DNA of 30,986 nt from an uncultured Bilophila sp. (lineage in GTDB: Bacteria > Desulfobacterota > Desulfovibrionia > Desulfovibrionales > Desulfovibrionaceae). Below are positions 8,240 through 15,361 of the stretch, piece after piece (within the stretch, counting starts at the first letter, position 1; every line of letters begins with the position of its first letter). The translations under genes and the position numbers were made by a program. The notes under the pieces were generated by a model, which did not search any database, had not been told where the DNA came from, and saw nothing but the letters and a program-made list of their open reading frames with translations. The stretch is from the NCBI GenBank assembly GCA_902373525.1, contig CABKMN010000025.1, positions 1 through 30,986 of the forward strand. The letters run 5' to 3'.

Positions 8240-8425
8240 TTACCAGCTGGACTTGCGAACGCCGGGGAGGTCGCCGCGGAGGGCCATATTGCGGAAGCAG
8301 ATACGGCACAGACCAAACTTACGCATGTAAGCGTGGGGTCTGCCGCAGATGGGGCAGCGGTTGTAGGCGCGGCTGGAAAACTTGGGTTTCCGGGCGGCCT
8401 TTACTTCGAGGGAAGTACGCGACAC
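8240..8425 (-). CDS. rpsN: 30S ribosomal protein S14, zinc-binding form (type Z)
   Basis: 61 aa. This is the short, cysteine-containing S14 of the small-subunit head. Cys24, Cys27, Cys40 and Cys43 form the zinc site, followed by the conserved FRNMALRGDLPGVRKSSW C-terminus. The longer zinc-free form (about 100 aa) is not seen here. It lies between rplE and rpsH, its normal site. Confidence 0.96.
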   Translation of the reverse strand: MSRTSLEVKAARKPKFSSRAYNRCPICGRPHAYMRKFGLCRICFRNMALRGDLPGVRKSSW

Positions 8426-8437
8426 TATCCTAACTCC

Positions 8438-8977
8438 TTACTTTCTGAAAGGCATGCCCAGCTGTTCGAGCAGGAACTTGCCTTCTTTGTCAGTGGTGGC
8501 GGTGGTCACGATGGTGATGTTCATGCCCTTGGGGTTTTCGATGCGGTCGGCTTCCATTTCGGGGAAGATCGCATGTTCCTTGATCCCGAGGGTGAAGTTG
8601 CCGCGACCATCGAAGCCACGATCCGGGATGCCGCGGAAGTCGCGCACGCGCGGAAGGGCGAAGTTCATGAGCTTGTCCAGGAAGTCCCACATACGTTCCT
8701 TGCGGAGCGTCACGCGGCAACCGATGGGCATGCCTTCACGCAGCTTGAACGCGGCGATGGACTTCTTGGCGCGGGTCATCACGGCCTTCTGTCCGGCGAT
8801 GACGGACAGTTCGTTCATGGCCTCTTCCATCAGCTTGTTGTTCTGGCTGGCGGAACCGAGGCCGATGTTCAGCGAAACTTTCACAATCCCGGGAATCTGC
8901 ATGGGAGAGCTGTACGCGAACTCCTTCTGCAATACCGGGACCACTTTCTCGCGGTATACGTTTTCAAGACGGGTCAT
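8438..8977 (-). CDS. rplE: 50S ribosomal protein L5
   Basis: 179 aa. L5 binds 5S rRNA and contacts the P-site tRNA and S13. The N-terminus RLENVYREKVVPVLQKEFAY, the NIGLGSASQN motif and the C-terminal GMNITIVTTATTDKEGKFLL are typical. It starts 10 nt after rplX and precedes rpsN by 12 nt. Confidence 0.97.
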   Translation of the reverse strand: MTRLENVYREKVVPVLQKEFAYSSPMQIPGIVKVSLNIGLGSASQNNKLMEEAMNELSVIAGQKAVMTRAKKSIAAFKLREGMPIGCRVTLRKERMWDFLDKLMNFALPRVRDFRGIPDRGFDGRGNFTLGIKEHAIFPEMEADRIENPKGMNITIVTTATTDKEGKFLLEQLGMPFRK

Positions 8978-8987
8978 GGTGGTTCAC

Positions 8988-9308
8988 CTACAGCGTTTCG
9001 TTGCACTTCTTGCAGAAGCGGATTTTCTTGCCGTCCTCCGCGTAGCGATAACCCACGCGGGTGGGAGCGGCGCAGGCGGGGCACACGACCATGAGGTTGG
9101 AGACGTGGATGGGCATTTCCTTGTCCACGATCCCGCCGGGCTCGCGCCGATAGGGGTTCGGCTTCACGTGACGCTTGGCCACGTTGACCTTTTCCACCAC
9201 AACCGAGTCATGCTTGTGCAGGACCTTCAAGACCTTGCCGATCTTGCCCTGGTCCTTGCCAGCGATGACCATCACTTTGTCATCCTTGCGGATACGAAAC
9301 TGTTTCAT
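8988..9308 (-). CDS. rplX: 50S ribosomal protein L24 with a zinc-ribbon-like tail
   Basis: 106 aa. The KOW domain (residues about 5-35, with KVMVIAGKDQGKIGKVL) is the assembly-initiator fold of L24. The C-terminus carries two Cys pairs, Cys76/Cys79 and Cys99/Cys102, spaced like a zinc ribbon; E. coli L24 lacks these cysteines. Together with S4, S14 and L36 it makes four cysteine-type ribosomal proteins in this cluster. It lies between rplN and rplE. Confidence 0.96.
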   Translation of the reverse strand: MKQFRIRKDDKVMVIAGKDQGKIGKVLKVLHKHDSVVVEKVNVAKRHVKPNPYRREPGGIVDKEMPIHVSNLMVVCPACAAPTRVGYRYAEDGKKIRFCKKCNETL

Positions 9309-9319
9309 GACAATGACTC

Positions 9320-9688
9320 CTACAGAACCTCAGGTGCGAGGGACACGATCTTCATGAAGTTCTTGGCGCGCAGTTCACGGGCCACAGGTCCGAAGATACG
9401 GGTCCCCACGGGTTCACCCTGCTTGGAAAGCAGCACGGCGGCGTTGGAGTCAAACTTGATGTAGGAACCGTCGACGCGGCGCACCTCTTTCGCGGTGCGC
9501 ACGATCACGGCCTGCATCACGTCGCCCTTCTTCACCTTGCTGTGGGGCATGGCTTCCTTGACGGCAACCATGATGATGTCGCCCACGGTGGCGTAGCGCC
9601 GGTGAGAGCCGCCCAGCACCTTGATGCAGGCCACTTTCTTGGCGCCGGAGTTATCGGCAACCTGAAGCGTGGATTCAACCTGGATCAT
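9320..9688 (-). CDS. rplN: 50S ribosomal protein L14
   Basis: 122 aa, exact family length. L14 forms an inter-subunit bridge and is the docking site of silencing factor RsfS. MIQVESTLQVADNSGAKKV at the start and the GTRIFGPVARELR stretch near the C-terminus are highly conserved. It follows rpsQ by 10 nt. Confidence 0.98.
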   Translation of the reverse strand: MIQVESTLQVADNSGAKKVACIKVLGGSHRRYATVGDIIMVAVKEAMPHSKVKKGDVMQAVIVRTAKEVRRVDGSYIKFDSNAAVLLSKQGEPVGTRIFGPVARELRAKNFMKIVSLAPEVL

Positions 9689-9698
9689 GACGTAACTC

Positions 9699-9965
9699 CT
9701 ACACGGCCTTTTCGAGGATAGTCACCAGGTGCCAGCGCTTGTTGCGGCTCATGGGACGGAATTCCACGATTTTCACTTTATCACCGATGCCGCACTCGTT
9801 CATGGGATCATGAGCGGTAAACTTTTTGCGGCGACGCACGAACTTCTTGAGGAGCGGATGCTTCACCAGGGTCTCAACGCGAACGACGATGGTCTTGTCG
9901 TTCTTGTCGCTGACCACGGTACCGATAAGCATGCGGCCCTTGCGGTTTTCCATGGCTTGAGACAT
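9699..9965 (-). CDS. rpsQ: 30S ribosomal protein S17
   Basis: 88 aa. S17 is a primary 16S rRNA-binding OB-fold protein. The body KGRMLIGTVVSDKNDKTIVV and the KIVEFRPMSRNKRWHLV stretch are characteristic. The N-terminus MSQAMEN contains a second ATG that could be the true start. It lies 4 nt after rpmC. Confidence 0.96.
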   Translation of the reverse strand: MSQAMENRKGRMLIGTVVSDKNDKTIVVRVETLVKHPLLKKFVRRRKKFTAHDPMNECGIGDKVKIVEFRPMSRNKRWHLVTILEKAV

Positions 9966-9969
9966 GGTG

Positions 9970-10155
9970 CTATTCCTTTTCCTTCAGGACGGTCAGAATC
10001 CGCGCGATGTTCTTCCGGGCGGCGGGAATGGACGAGGTCTTTTCCAGCTGGGCGGTCGTGTGTTGGAAGCGCAGATTAAAAAGTTCCTGCCGCTGTTCGG
10101 CGAGTTTGGCCTTGAGCTCTTCCACGCCGAGTTCTTTCAGTTCTTTTGCTTTCAT
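9970..10155 (-). CDS. rpmC: 50S ribosomal protein L29
   Basis: 61 aa, an all-helical protein near the tunnel exit that forms part of the docking site for SRP and trigger factor. MKAKELKELGVEELKAKLAE and LFNLRFQHTTAQLEKTS match the family. It is packed between rplP (1 nt gap) and rpsQ (4 nt gap). Confidence 0.96.
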   Translation of the reverse strand: MKAKELKELGVEELKAKLAEQRQELFNLRFQHTTAQLEKTSSIPAARKNIARILTVLKEKE

Positions 10156-10156
10156 A

Positions 10157-10570
10157 CTACAGACCCTCTCTCACCACAATCACTGTCTTGACCGGCAGCT
10201 TGTGCGCGGCGCGGGTGAGGGCTTCCTTGGCCAGCTCGAGGCTGACGCCCTTGATTTCGTACAGGATGCGGCCGGGTTTGACCGGGGCGCACCAGCCCAC
10301 CGGGGCGCCCTTACCGGAACCCTGACGGGTTTCGAGCGGCTTCGCGGTGATGGGGCGGTCGGGGAACACGCGGATCCAAACCTTGCCGCCACGCTTGATG
10401 TGACGCATCATGGCGATACGGGCGGCTTCGATCTGCTGGTTGGTCAGCTTTCCGTGCTCCACAGTCTTCAAACCGATATCGCCGAAGGCGATGGTGGCGC
10501 CACGGAGAGCGGGGCCACGCAGGCGGCCTTTCTGCCACTTGCGGAATTTAACTCTTTTGGGAGCGAGCAT
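10157..10570 (-). CDS. rplP: 50S ribosomal protein L16
   Basis: 137 aa. L16 organises the A-site region of the peptidyl-transferase centre. The N-terminus MLAPKRVKFRKWQKGR, the MRHIKRGGKVWIRVFPDRP stretch and the GKGAPVGWCAPVKPG motif are diagnostic. The rpsC stop and the rplP start overlap in TAATG, indicating translational coupling. Confidence 0.98.
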   Translation of the reverse strand: MLAPKRVKFRKWQKGRLRGPALRGATIAFGDIGLKTVEHGKLTNQQIEAARIAMMRHIKRGGKVWIRVFPDRPITAKPLETRQGSGKGAPVGWCAPVKPGRILYEIKGVSLELAKEALTRAAHKLPVKTVIVVREGL

Positions 10571-11211
10571 TACCTTTCAACCTCTTTGTCAAGGATTTCA
10601 CCTTTGTAGATCCACGCCTTGACCCCGATGATACCGTAGGTGGTACGCGCTTCGGCGAAGCCGTAGTCGATGTCGGCACGCAGGGTCTGCAACGGCACGC
10701 GACCGTCGCGGTACCATTCGGTACGGGCGATTTCCGCACCGGCGAGACGACCGGAGCAGGTCACCTTGATGCCCTCGGCGCCGAACTTGCGGGCCATGGT
10801 CACCGTGCGCTTCATCGCGCGGCGGAAGGCGACGCGGCGTTCGAGCTGCTGGGCGATGTTTTCGGCCACCAGCTGGGAATCCACTTCAGGACGGCGGATT
10901 TCGTTCACTTCAAGAGAGAACTCCCGTCCGAACTTGGCGCGCAAGTCGCCGCGAAGCTTTTCGATTTCCACGCCCTTGCGGCCGATGACGATGCCGGGAC
11001 GGGCGGTGGAAAGGATGAGGCGGATCTTGCCCCCGGCGCGTTCGATCTCGATCTTGGAGATGCCGGCGCTGTAGAGGAGCTTCTTCACATACTTGCGGAC
11101 TTCATGGTCTTCATACACAAAGGCAGGGTAGTCTTTCTTGCTGAACCAGCGGGACTGCCAGTTCTTGTTATACCCAAGCCGGAATCCGTACGGATGAACT
11201 TTCTGACCCAT
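10570..11211 (-). CDS. rpsC: 30S ribosomal protein S3
   Basis: 213 aa. S3 lies at the mRNA entry tunnel and has helicase activity with S4 and S5. The start MGQKVHPYGFRLGYNKNW, a type II KH domain (about residues 38-105 with RPGIVIGRKGVEIEKL) and a C-terminal domain with GRLAGAEIARTEWYRDGRVP are all present. It overlaps rplP by 1 nt and follows rplV by 3 nt. Confidence 0.98.
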   Translation of the reverse strand: MGQKVHPYGFRLGYNKNWQSRWFSKKDYPAFVYEDHEVRKYVKKLLYSAGISKIEIERAGGKIRLILSTARPGIVIGRKGVEIEKLRGDLRAKFGREFSLEVNEIRRPEVDSQLVAENIAQQLERRVAFRRAMKRTVTMARKFGAEGIKVTCSGRLAGAEIARTEWYRDGRVPLQTLRADIDYGFAEARTTYGIIGVKAWIYKGEILDKEVER

Positions 11212-11214
11212 GAC

Positions 11215-11553
11215 TTATTCCTGCCCTTCTGCGAGTATCACGGTAATGTGGCTGGTACGCTTGTGGATATTCGTGGCGCGGCCCTGGGCGCGCGGCATGA
11301 ACCGCTTCCAGGTGGGACCTTCGTTCACGAGGATTTCCTTAACGACCAGAGCATCCACGTCCATGCTGGCGTTGTGTTCCGCGTTGGCGAGAGCCGAGCG
11401 GACCACACCGAGAATAACGCCGGCAGGCTTGTTAGGCGTGAAGCGCAGCAGGTTCATGGCAGCCTCGACAGGCATACCCTTCACGTTGCGGGCGACCAGC
11501 CTGGTCTTGCGCGGAGCAACGCGCACGAATTTGGCAGTAGCTTTCGATTCCAT
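11215..11553 (-). CDS. rplV: 50S ribosomal protein L22
   Basis: 112 aa from the ATG at 11553. L22 lines the peptide exit tunnel with L4; its beta-hairpin includes NEGPTWKRFMPRAQGRA. An in-frame GTG at 11562 would add three residues, but it leaves almost no room for a Shine-Dalgarno sequence after the rpsS stop, so I prefer the ATG. Macrolide-resistance changes are known in this protein family; nothing unusual shows here. Confidence 0.95.
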   Translation of the reverse strand: MESKATAKFVRVAPRKTRLVARNVKGMPVEAAMNLLRFTPNKPAGVILGVVRSALANAEHNASMDVDALVVKEILVNEGPTWKRFMPRAQGRATNIHKRTSHITVILAEGQE

Positions 11554-11565
11554 GATTGGCACCCG

Positions 11566-11847
11566 TTATTTCTTGGCCTTGGTCTTCTTGTCGGCGGCAT
11601 GGCCGTGGAAGGTGCGCGTCGGCGCGAATTCCCCAAGCTTATGTCCCACCATGTTTTCGGTGACGAAAACGGGGAGGAACTTCTTGCCGTTGTGCACGGC
11701 GAAGGTGATTCCCACCATTTCGGGCAGGACGGTGGACCGGCGCGACCAGGTCTTCACCACGCGGCGATCGTTGGTAGCAACGGCCGCATCCACCTTTTTC
11801 ATCAGATGGTCGTCCACGAAGGGACCTTTTTTCAGTGATCTGGGCAT
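11566..11847 (-). CDS. rpsS: 30S ribosomal protein S19
   Basis: 93 aa. S19 forms a complex with S13 in the head of the small subunit. MPRSLKKGPFVDDHLMKKV and KTWSRRSTVLPEMVG are near-invariant in the family, as is GHKLGEFAPTRTFHGH. The tail is lysine-rich. It starts 8 nt after rplB. Confidence 0.98.
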   Translation of the reverse strand: MPRSLKKGPFVDDHLMKKVDAAVATNDRRVVKTWSRRSTVLPEMVGITFAVHNGKKFLPVFVTENMVGHKLGEFAPTRTFHGHAADKKTKAKK

Positions 11848-11855
11848 AACAGCTC

Positions 11856-12686
11856 CTACTTCTGGCCGCGGCGCTTCACGATGAGACGCGACGAGGGCTT
11901 CTTCTTATCGCGGGTCTTGTAGCCCTTAGCAGGCATACCCCACGGGGACACGGGGTGACGACCGCCGGAGCTTCTGCCTTCACCACCGCCGAGCGGATGG
12001 TCGACCGGGTTCATGGCGACGCCGCGAACCTTGGGGCGACGACCGAGCCAGCGATTACGGCCAGCCTTGCCCAGGGAGACGTTCTCATGCTGGATGTTGC
12101 CGACCTGACCGATGGTGGCGAGGCAGGAGGCCAGCACCTTGCGGACTTCACCGGAAGGCATGCGCAGCAGGGCGTACTTGCCTTCCTTGGCCACGAGCTG
12201 GGCATAGGTCCCGGCGGCGCGGCAGAACTGACCGCCGCGACCGGGGTTCAGTTCGATATTGTGCAGCACCGTACCCACGGGAATGCGGGCCATCGGAAGC
12301 GCGTTGCCGGGCTTGATGTCGGCCTTTTCGCCGGCGACGATCACGTCGCCCTGCTTCACGCCGAGGGGTGCCAGAATATAGCGTTTTTCACCGTCGGCAT
12401 AGTGCAGCAGCGCGATGCGGGCGGTACGGTTCGGGTCGTACTCGATATGGGCGACGGTGGCCGGGATATCGAGCTTGTTGCGCTTGAAGTCGATGATGCG
12501 ATACAGGCGCTTCACGCCACCGCCGCGACGGCGGCTGGTGACACGACCATGGTTGTTACGACCAGCCTTTTTGGTGAGACCTTCCGTAAGGGATTTCTCA
12601 GGCGTGGTTCTCGTGATTTCCTCAAAGTCGGAAACCGTCTGGAAACGGCGTCCCGCCGAGGTGGGTTTCAGCTTACGCACAGCCAT
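11856..12686 (-). CDS. rplB: 50S ribosomal protein L2
   Basis: 276 aa, usual length. L2 is needed for subunit association and peptidyl-transferase activity. The RNA-binding OB and SH3-like domains are intact, and the GVAMNPVDHPLGGGEGRSSG loop holds the conserved histidine of the catalytic-centre region. The C-terminal KTRDKKKPSSRLIVKRR is typical. Gap to rplW 2 nt. Confidence 0.98.
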   Translation of the reverse strand: MAVRKLKPTSAGRRFQTVSDFEEITRTTPEKSLTEGLTKKAGRNNHGRVTSRRRGGGVKRLYRIIDFKRNKLDIPATVAHIEYDPNRTARIALLHYADGEKRYILAPLGVKQGDVIVAGEKADIKPGNALPMARIPVGTVLHNIELNPGRGGQFCRAAGTYAQLVAKEGKYALLRMPSGEVRKVLASCLATIGQVGNIQHENVSLGKAGRNRWLGRRPKVRGVAMNPVDHPLGGGEGRSSGGRHPVSPWGMPAKGYKTRDKKKPSSRLIVKRRGQK

Positions 12687-12688
12687 GT

Positions 12689-12982
12689 TTACACTCCCTC
12701 AAAGAACTCAATCTTTTCACCGGACGCGAGGGTCACATAGGCCTTGCGCCATCCGGGGACGCGGCTCACCTTGCGGTTGCGCACGCGTTCCGTGGGCTTA
12801 CGGGTAACCACGTTCACGTCAGTCACTTTCACGTTGAAGGCGGTTTCCACGGCCTTCTTGATCTCAATCTTGTTGGCGTCGGGGTGGACGAAGAAAGCAA
12901 CCTGGTTCGCGCCATCGCGCAGGAAGGTCGCCTTTTCGGTCACCACGGGCCGCAAGAGAATCTGCGTATGATCCATGGCCAA
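12689..12982 (-). CDS. rplW: 50S ribosomal protein L23
   Basis: 97 aa. L23 sits at the tunnel exit and is the main docking site for trigger factor and SRP. The ILLRPVVTEKATFLRD start and the FFVHPDANKIEIKKAVE stretch match the family. A second in-frame ATG at 12976 is a possible start. Gaps are 2 nt to rplB and 4 nt to rplD. Confidence 0.96.
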   Translation of the reverse strand: MAMDHTQILLRPVVTEKATFLRDGANQVAFFVHPDANKIEIKKAVETAFNVKVTDVNVVTRKPTERVRNRKVSRVPGWRKAYVTLASGEKIEFFEGV

Positions 12983-12986
12983 CCTC

Positions 12987-13607
12987 TTATTTCAGCCGCG
13001 TTTCAACGGGTTCCACGGCGCCTTCCAGAAGCACGAGCTGCTTGTGCTTCAGGATTTCGTACACACTGAGCTGATCCGGAGTGGTCAGGGTGATGCCGGG
13101 CAGGTTCCGGGAGGAGAGCACAAGATTGCGCTCAGCTTCGGGAGCGATGATGAGAGCCTTGGAAAGGCCCAGATTGCCTGCGATGTTGGCGAACACCTTG
13201 GTCTTCGCTTCGGGCAGGTCAAAGCCCTTGACCACGAGCAGGTTTTCACCGGCGAGGCGCGAAGAGAGCGCCATGCGCAGGGCCAGCTTGCGGATCTTCT
13301 TGTTCACTTTAAAATCGTACTTGCGGGGCTGGGGTCCGAAAAGGATCGCGCCGCCACGCCACACGGGGGAACGGTTGGAACCGGCGCGAGCGCGGCCGGT
13401 GCCCTTCTGACGCCACGGCTTCACGCCGCCGCCGGAAACCATAGCCCGGGTCTTGGTCGAGTGAGTGCCCGCACGCTTGGCAGCGAGCTGAGCCCGCACC
13501 ACGAGGTGGAGAATCTCCGGCCTCACAGCGACCTCGAACACTTCGGGAGTCAGGGTCAGTTCGCCCTGTTCCTTCTTGTCCTGATCGTATACTTTCACGA
13601 CAGCCAT
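12987..13607 (-). CDS. rplD: 50S ribosomal protein L4
   Basis: 206 aa. L4 lines the exit tunnel and, in E. coli, represses its own S10 operon by binding the leader mRNA and promoting attenuation. The tunnel loop contains the TKTRAMVSGGGVKPWRQKGT and GRARAGSNRSPVWRGGA stretches. Given the long structured leader upstream of rpsJ, L4 is a natural candidate regulator here, but that is inference only. Confidence 0.97.
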   Translation of the reverse strand: MAVVKVYDQDKKEQGELTLTPEVFEVAVRPEILHLVVRAQLAAKRAGTHSTKTRAMVSGGGVKPWRQKGTGRARAGSNRSPVWRGGAILFGPQPRKYDFKVNKKIRKLALRMALSSRLAGENLLVVKGFDLPEAKTKVFANIAGNLGLSKALIIAPEAERNLVLSSRNLPGITLTTPDQLSVYEILKHKQLVLLEGAVEPVETRLK

Positions 13608-13622
13608 TGTTTCTCTCCCTAC

Positions 13623-14252
13623 CTACTGCTTGCGCACCAGAACGAGGCCGTTCTTGGGTCCGGGCACGGAACCGCGGATGAGAATGACGTTGTCTTCCAT
13701 CCGCACGTCCACGATTTCAAGGCCCTGCACGGTTACCTGTTCGGCACCCCAGTGGCCAGCCATTTTTCTGCCCTTGAACACGTGACCGGGGAAGGTGTTG
13801 TTACCGATGGAACCACCGGAACGATGCACCTTTTCGCAACCGTGCGTGTCTTTGGAGCCCTTGAAGTTCCAGCGGCGCATGACGCCCTGGTACCCCTTGC
13901 CGAGGCTCGTACCAGTTACTTTGATTTTGTCGCCGGCGGCGAACACGTCCGCGGTCAGCACCGAACCCACTTCCTGAGTGGCCGGGGCGTCGAGACGGAT
14001 TTCGCGGACCTGGCGGTAAAGAGCCGTTCCGGCTTTGGCAAAGTGACCCTTCATAGGCTTGGTCACATGCTTTTCCTTGGCTTCTTCGAAGGCGATCTGC
14101 AGAGCGTTGTAGCCGTCTTTTTCAGCGGTCTTGACCTGGGTGACAGGGCAAGGTCCGGCCTGAACGACCGTTACGGCCACGGCAGAACCGTCTCCAGCGA
14201 AGATGCGGGTCATGCCAAGCTTGCGACCCAGAATTCCCATTTTCTCAGCCAT
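13623..14252 (-). CDS. rplC: 50S ribosomal protein L3
   Basis: 209 aa. L3 is an early-assembly protein reaching towards the peptidyl-transferase centre. MGILGRKLGMTRIFAGDG at the N-terminus and the GTSLGKGYQGVMRRWNFKG and GSIGNNTFPGHVFKG motifs are diagnostic; the latter contains a glutamine-free version of the segment usually methylated in E. coli. It follows rpsJ by 11 nt. Confidence 0.97.
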   Translation of the reverse strand: MAEKMGILGRKLGMTRIFAGDGSAVAVTVVQAGPCPVTQVKTAEKDGYNALQIAFEEAKEKHVTKPMKGHFAKAGTALYRQVREIRLDAPATQEVGSVLTADVFAAGDKIKVTGTSLGKGYQGVMRRWNFKGSKDTHGCEKVHRSGGSIGNNTFPGHVFKGRKMAGHWGAEQVTVQGLEIVDVRMEDNVILIRGSVPGPKNGLVLVRKQ

Positions 14253-14263
14253 GACATTCCTCG

Positions 14264-14581
14264 CTAAAGCTTGATTTCCACATCCACACCCGCGGGCAGG
14301 CTGAGCTTGCCGAGGGCGTCCACGGTCTGCTGCGTGGGTTCCAGGATGTCCATAAGCCGCTTGTGGATCCGCATTTCAAACTGTTCACGGGACTTCTTGT
14401 CCACATGCACAGAGCGGTTCACGGTGAATTTATTGATATTGGTGGGCAGAGGAATTGGCCCTGCCACGCCCGCGCCCGTGTTCCGAGCCGTATCGACGAT
14501 TTCCGCCACAGCCTTGTCAAGGATGCGGTAATCGTAAGCCTTGAGCTTGATGCGGATACGATCACTGCTCACTGTCGTCAT
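14264..14581 (-). CDS. rpsJ: 30S ribosomal protein S10
   Basis: 105 aa from the ATG at 14581, preceded by a GGAG Shine-Dalgarno sequence. A longer open frame extends upstream to 14755, but its extra residues are not S10-like; the family starts at the DRIRIKLKAYDYRILD stretch. S10 is a small-subunit head protein and also the NusE partner of NusB in antitermination. It is the first gene of the ribosomal cluster, with no tuf or rpsL-rpsG-fus upstream in this window. The long leader in front is described separately. Confidence 0.97.
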   Translation of the reverse strand: MTTVSSDRIRIKLKAYDYRILDKAVAEIVDTARNTGAGVAGPIPLPTNINKFTVNRSVHVDKKSREQFEMRIHKRLMDILEPTQQTVDALGKLSLPAGVDVEIKL

Positions 14582-15135
14582 TGCGTCTACTCCGTTATCT
14601 GGCAACACTTGCCCGGTTTCGCCCATAAAGAGCAACGGAACGAACCGGACCTCCACACAGCAGCCGACCTTTGAGAAGGCCGGTTCCAAAGCGTATGATT
14701 TGTGAACGCTTCGGCCAACCCTGGCAAAGACCAGACGGCAACAGAGGGTCGCCACGATACCTTAGTCGGTTACGTGCAGACTTCAAACTATGTACGCGGG
14801 AGATTGGGACGAGGAGGGAAGGCCATTGCGGCGTCACTCCGACTTGCTCTCCATACATAATGAAGTCAACCCATGTTTCGCCAGCCTGGCCTGTATTGGA
14901 TGAAATCCAATAAGACAGGTAGTCCCGCAGGGTCACCTAGGGCTTTCGCCCTTTCACAAGACCTTTACAATCGGGGTTCCGTGAGGGATTCCCGCGACTC
15001 TAACGGCTCTTGACATCCTTTCGGCAATCAGTGACGCCTGCAAATGTCAAAGTCGACCTGATGGTCAACATAGCAGGATGGACAGTGCATCCACCCTTCC
15101 CTGCCGCACAGGGATGACCCACATCAAGTGGGGAA
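14582..15135 (-). promoter_or_regulatory. Long, hairpin-rich 5' leader of the S10 operon
   Basis: If transcription starts at the promoter candidate near 15141-15169, rpsJ has a leader of about 550 nt. Read as minus-strand RNA it contains: a GGGC-GAAA-GCCC hairpin with a GNRA tetraloop (14952-14939); a 12-bp hairpin with a 3-nt bulge (14919-14890); an AAGCGT/ACGCTT stem (around 14710-14688); an 8-bp stem with CTCA loop (14682-14663); and a short GGCAA/TTGCC stem just before the Shine-Dalgarno sequence. The segment GAACCGG around 14685 can also pair with CCGGTTC near 14645, which would break the 8-bp stem, so two exclusive folds are possible. A GTG-started open frame (14936-14595) lies inside but lacks a ribosome binding site. 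The region is lower in GC than the genes around it. Confidence 0.55.
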
Positions 15136-15140
15136 ACGCA

Positions 15141-15169
15141 TATCTATACAAAGAAGCGCCGACCGTCAA
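15141..15169 (-). promoter_or_regulatory. Candidate sigma-70 promoter of the ribosomal operon
   Basis: On the minus strand TTGACG (15169-15164) is followed, after 15-17 nt, by the AT-rich stretch TATAGATA (15148-15141). This is the best -35/-10 pair upstream of rpsJ. Two further -35-like hexamers (TTGACC at 15068, TTGACA at 15050) lack good -10 partners. An rRNA-style strong promoter would be expected here. Confidence 0.5.
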
Positions 15170-15274
15170 GGGTTTTCTTCATCTTCGCGGCGCCTTCGTT
15201 TCTTTTCCGTTTCTTTTGCGGGCAAAGGGAAGGCCCGGCCCCGGCTTCGCCCGCCGCCGGGAAAAACAGGGGCA

Positions 15275-15303
15275 TTGCCTTCCGCACGGCTCAAGGCTAC
15301 ACT
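15275..15303 (+). promoter_or_regulatory. Candidate sigma-70 promoter of the CNNM/CBS gene
   Basis: TTGCCT (15275-15280) and TACACT (15298-15303) are separated by 17 nt, giving a start about 50 nt before the ATG at 15362. Each hexamer matches consensus at four of six positions. Confidence 0.4.
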
Positions 15304-15361
15304 TTCATAATCCACTGCCCTTTCAACCGCCGGAGCCGACGGCCCGGCAAGGCTGACCCGA

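Noticed and set aside
14582..14755. Extended 163-residue S10
   Set aside because: The S10 family begins at the DRIRIKLKAY region; the ATG at 14581 has a GGAG site.
14595..14936. 113-codon frame with GTG start inside the S10 leader
   Set aside because: No ribosome binding site, it spans several hairpins, and the composition is not protein-like; the leader RNA explains the region better.
14582..14960. Group II intron fragment in the S10 leader (GAAA tetraloop hairpin)
   Set aside because: I could not find a domain V hairpin or a GTGCG-type 5' end, and no reverse transcriptase is near, so a leader RNA is the simpler reading.
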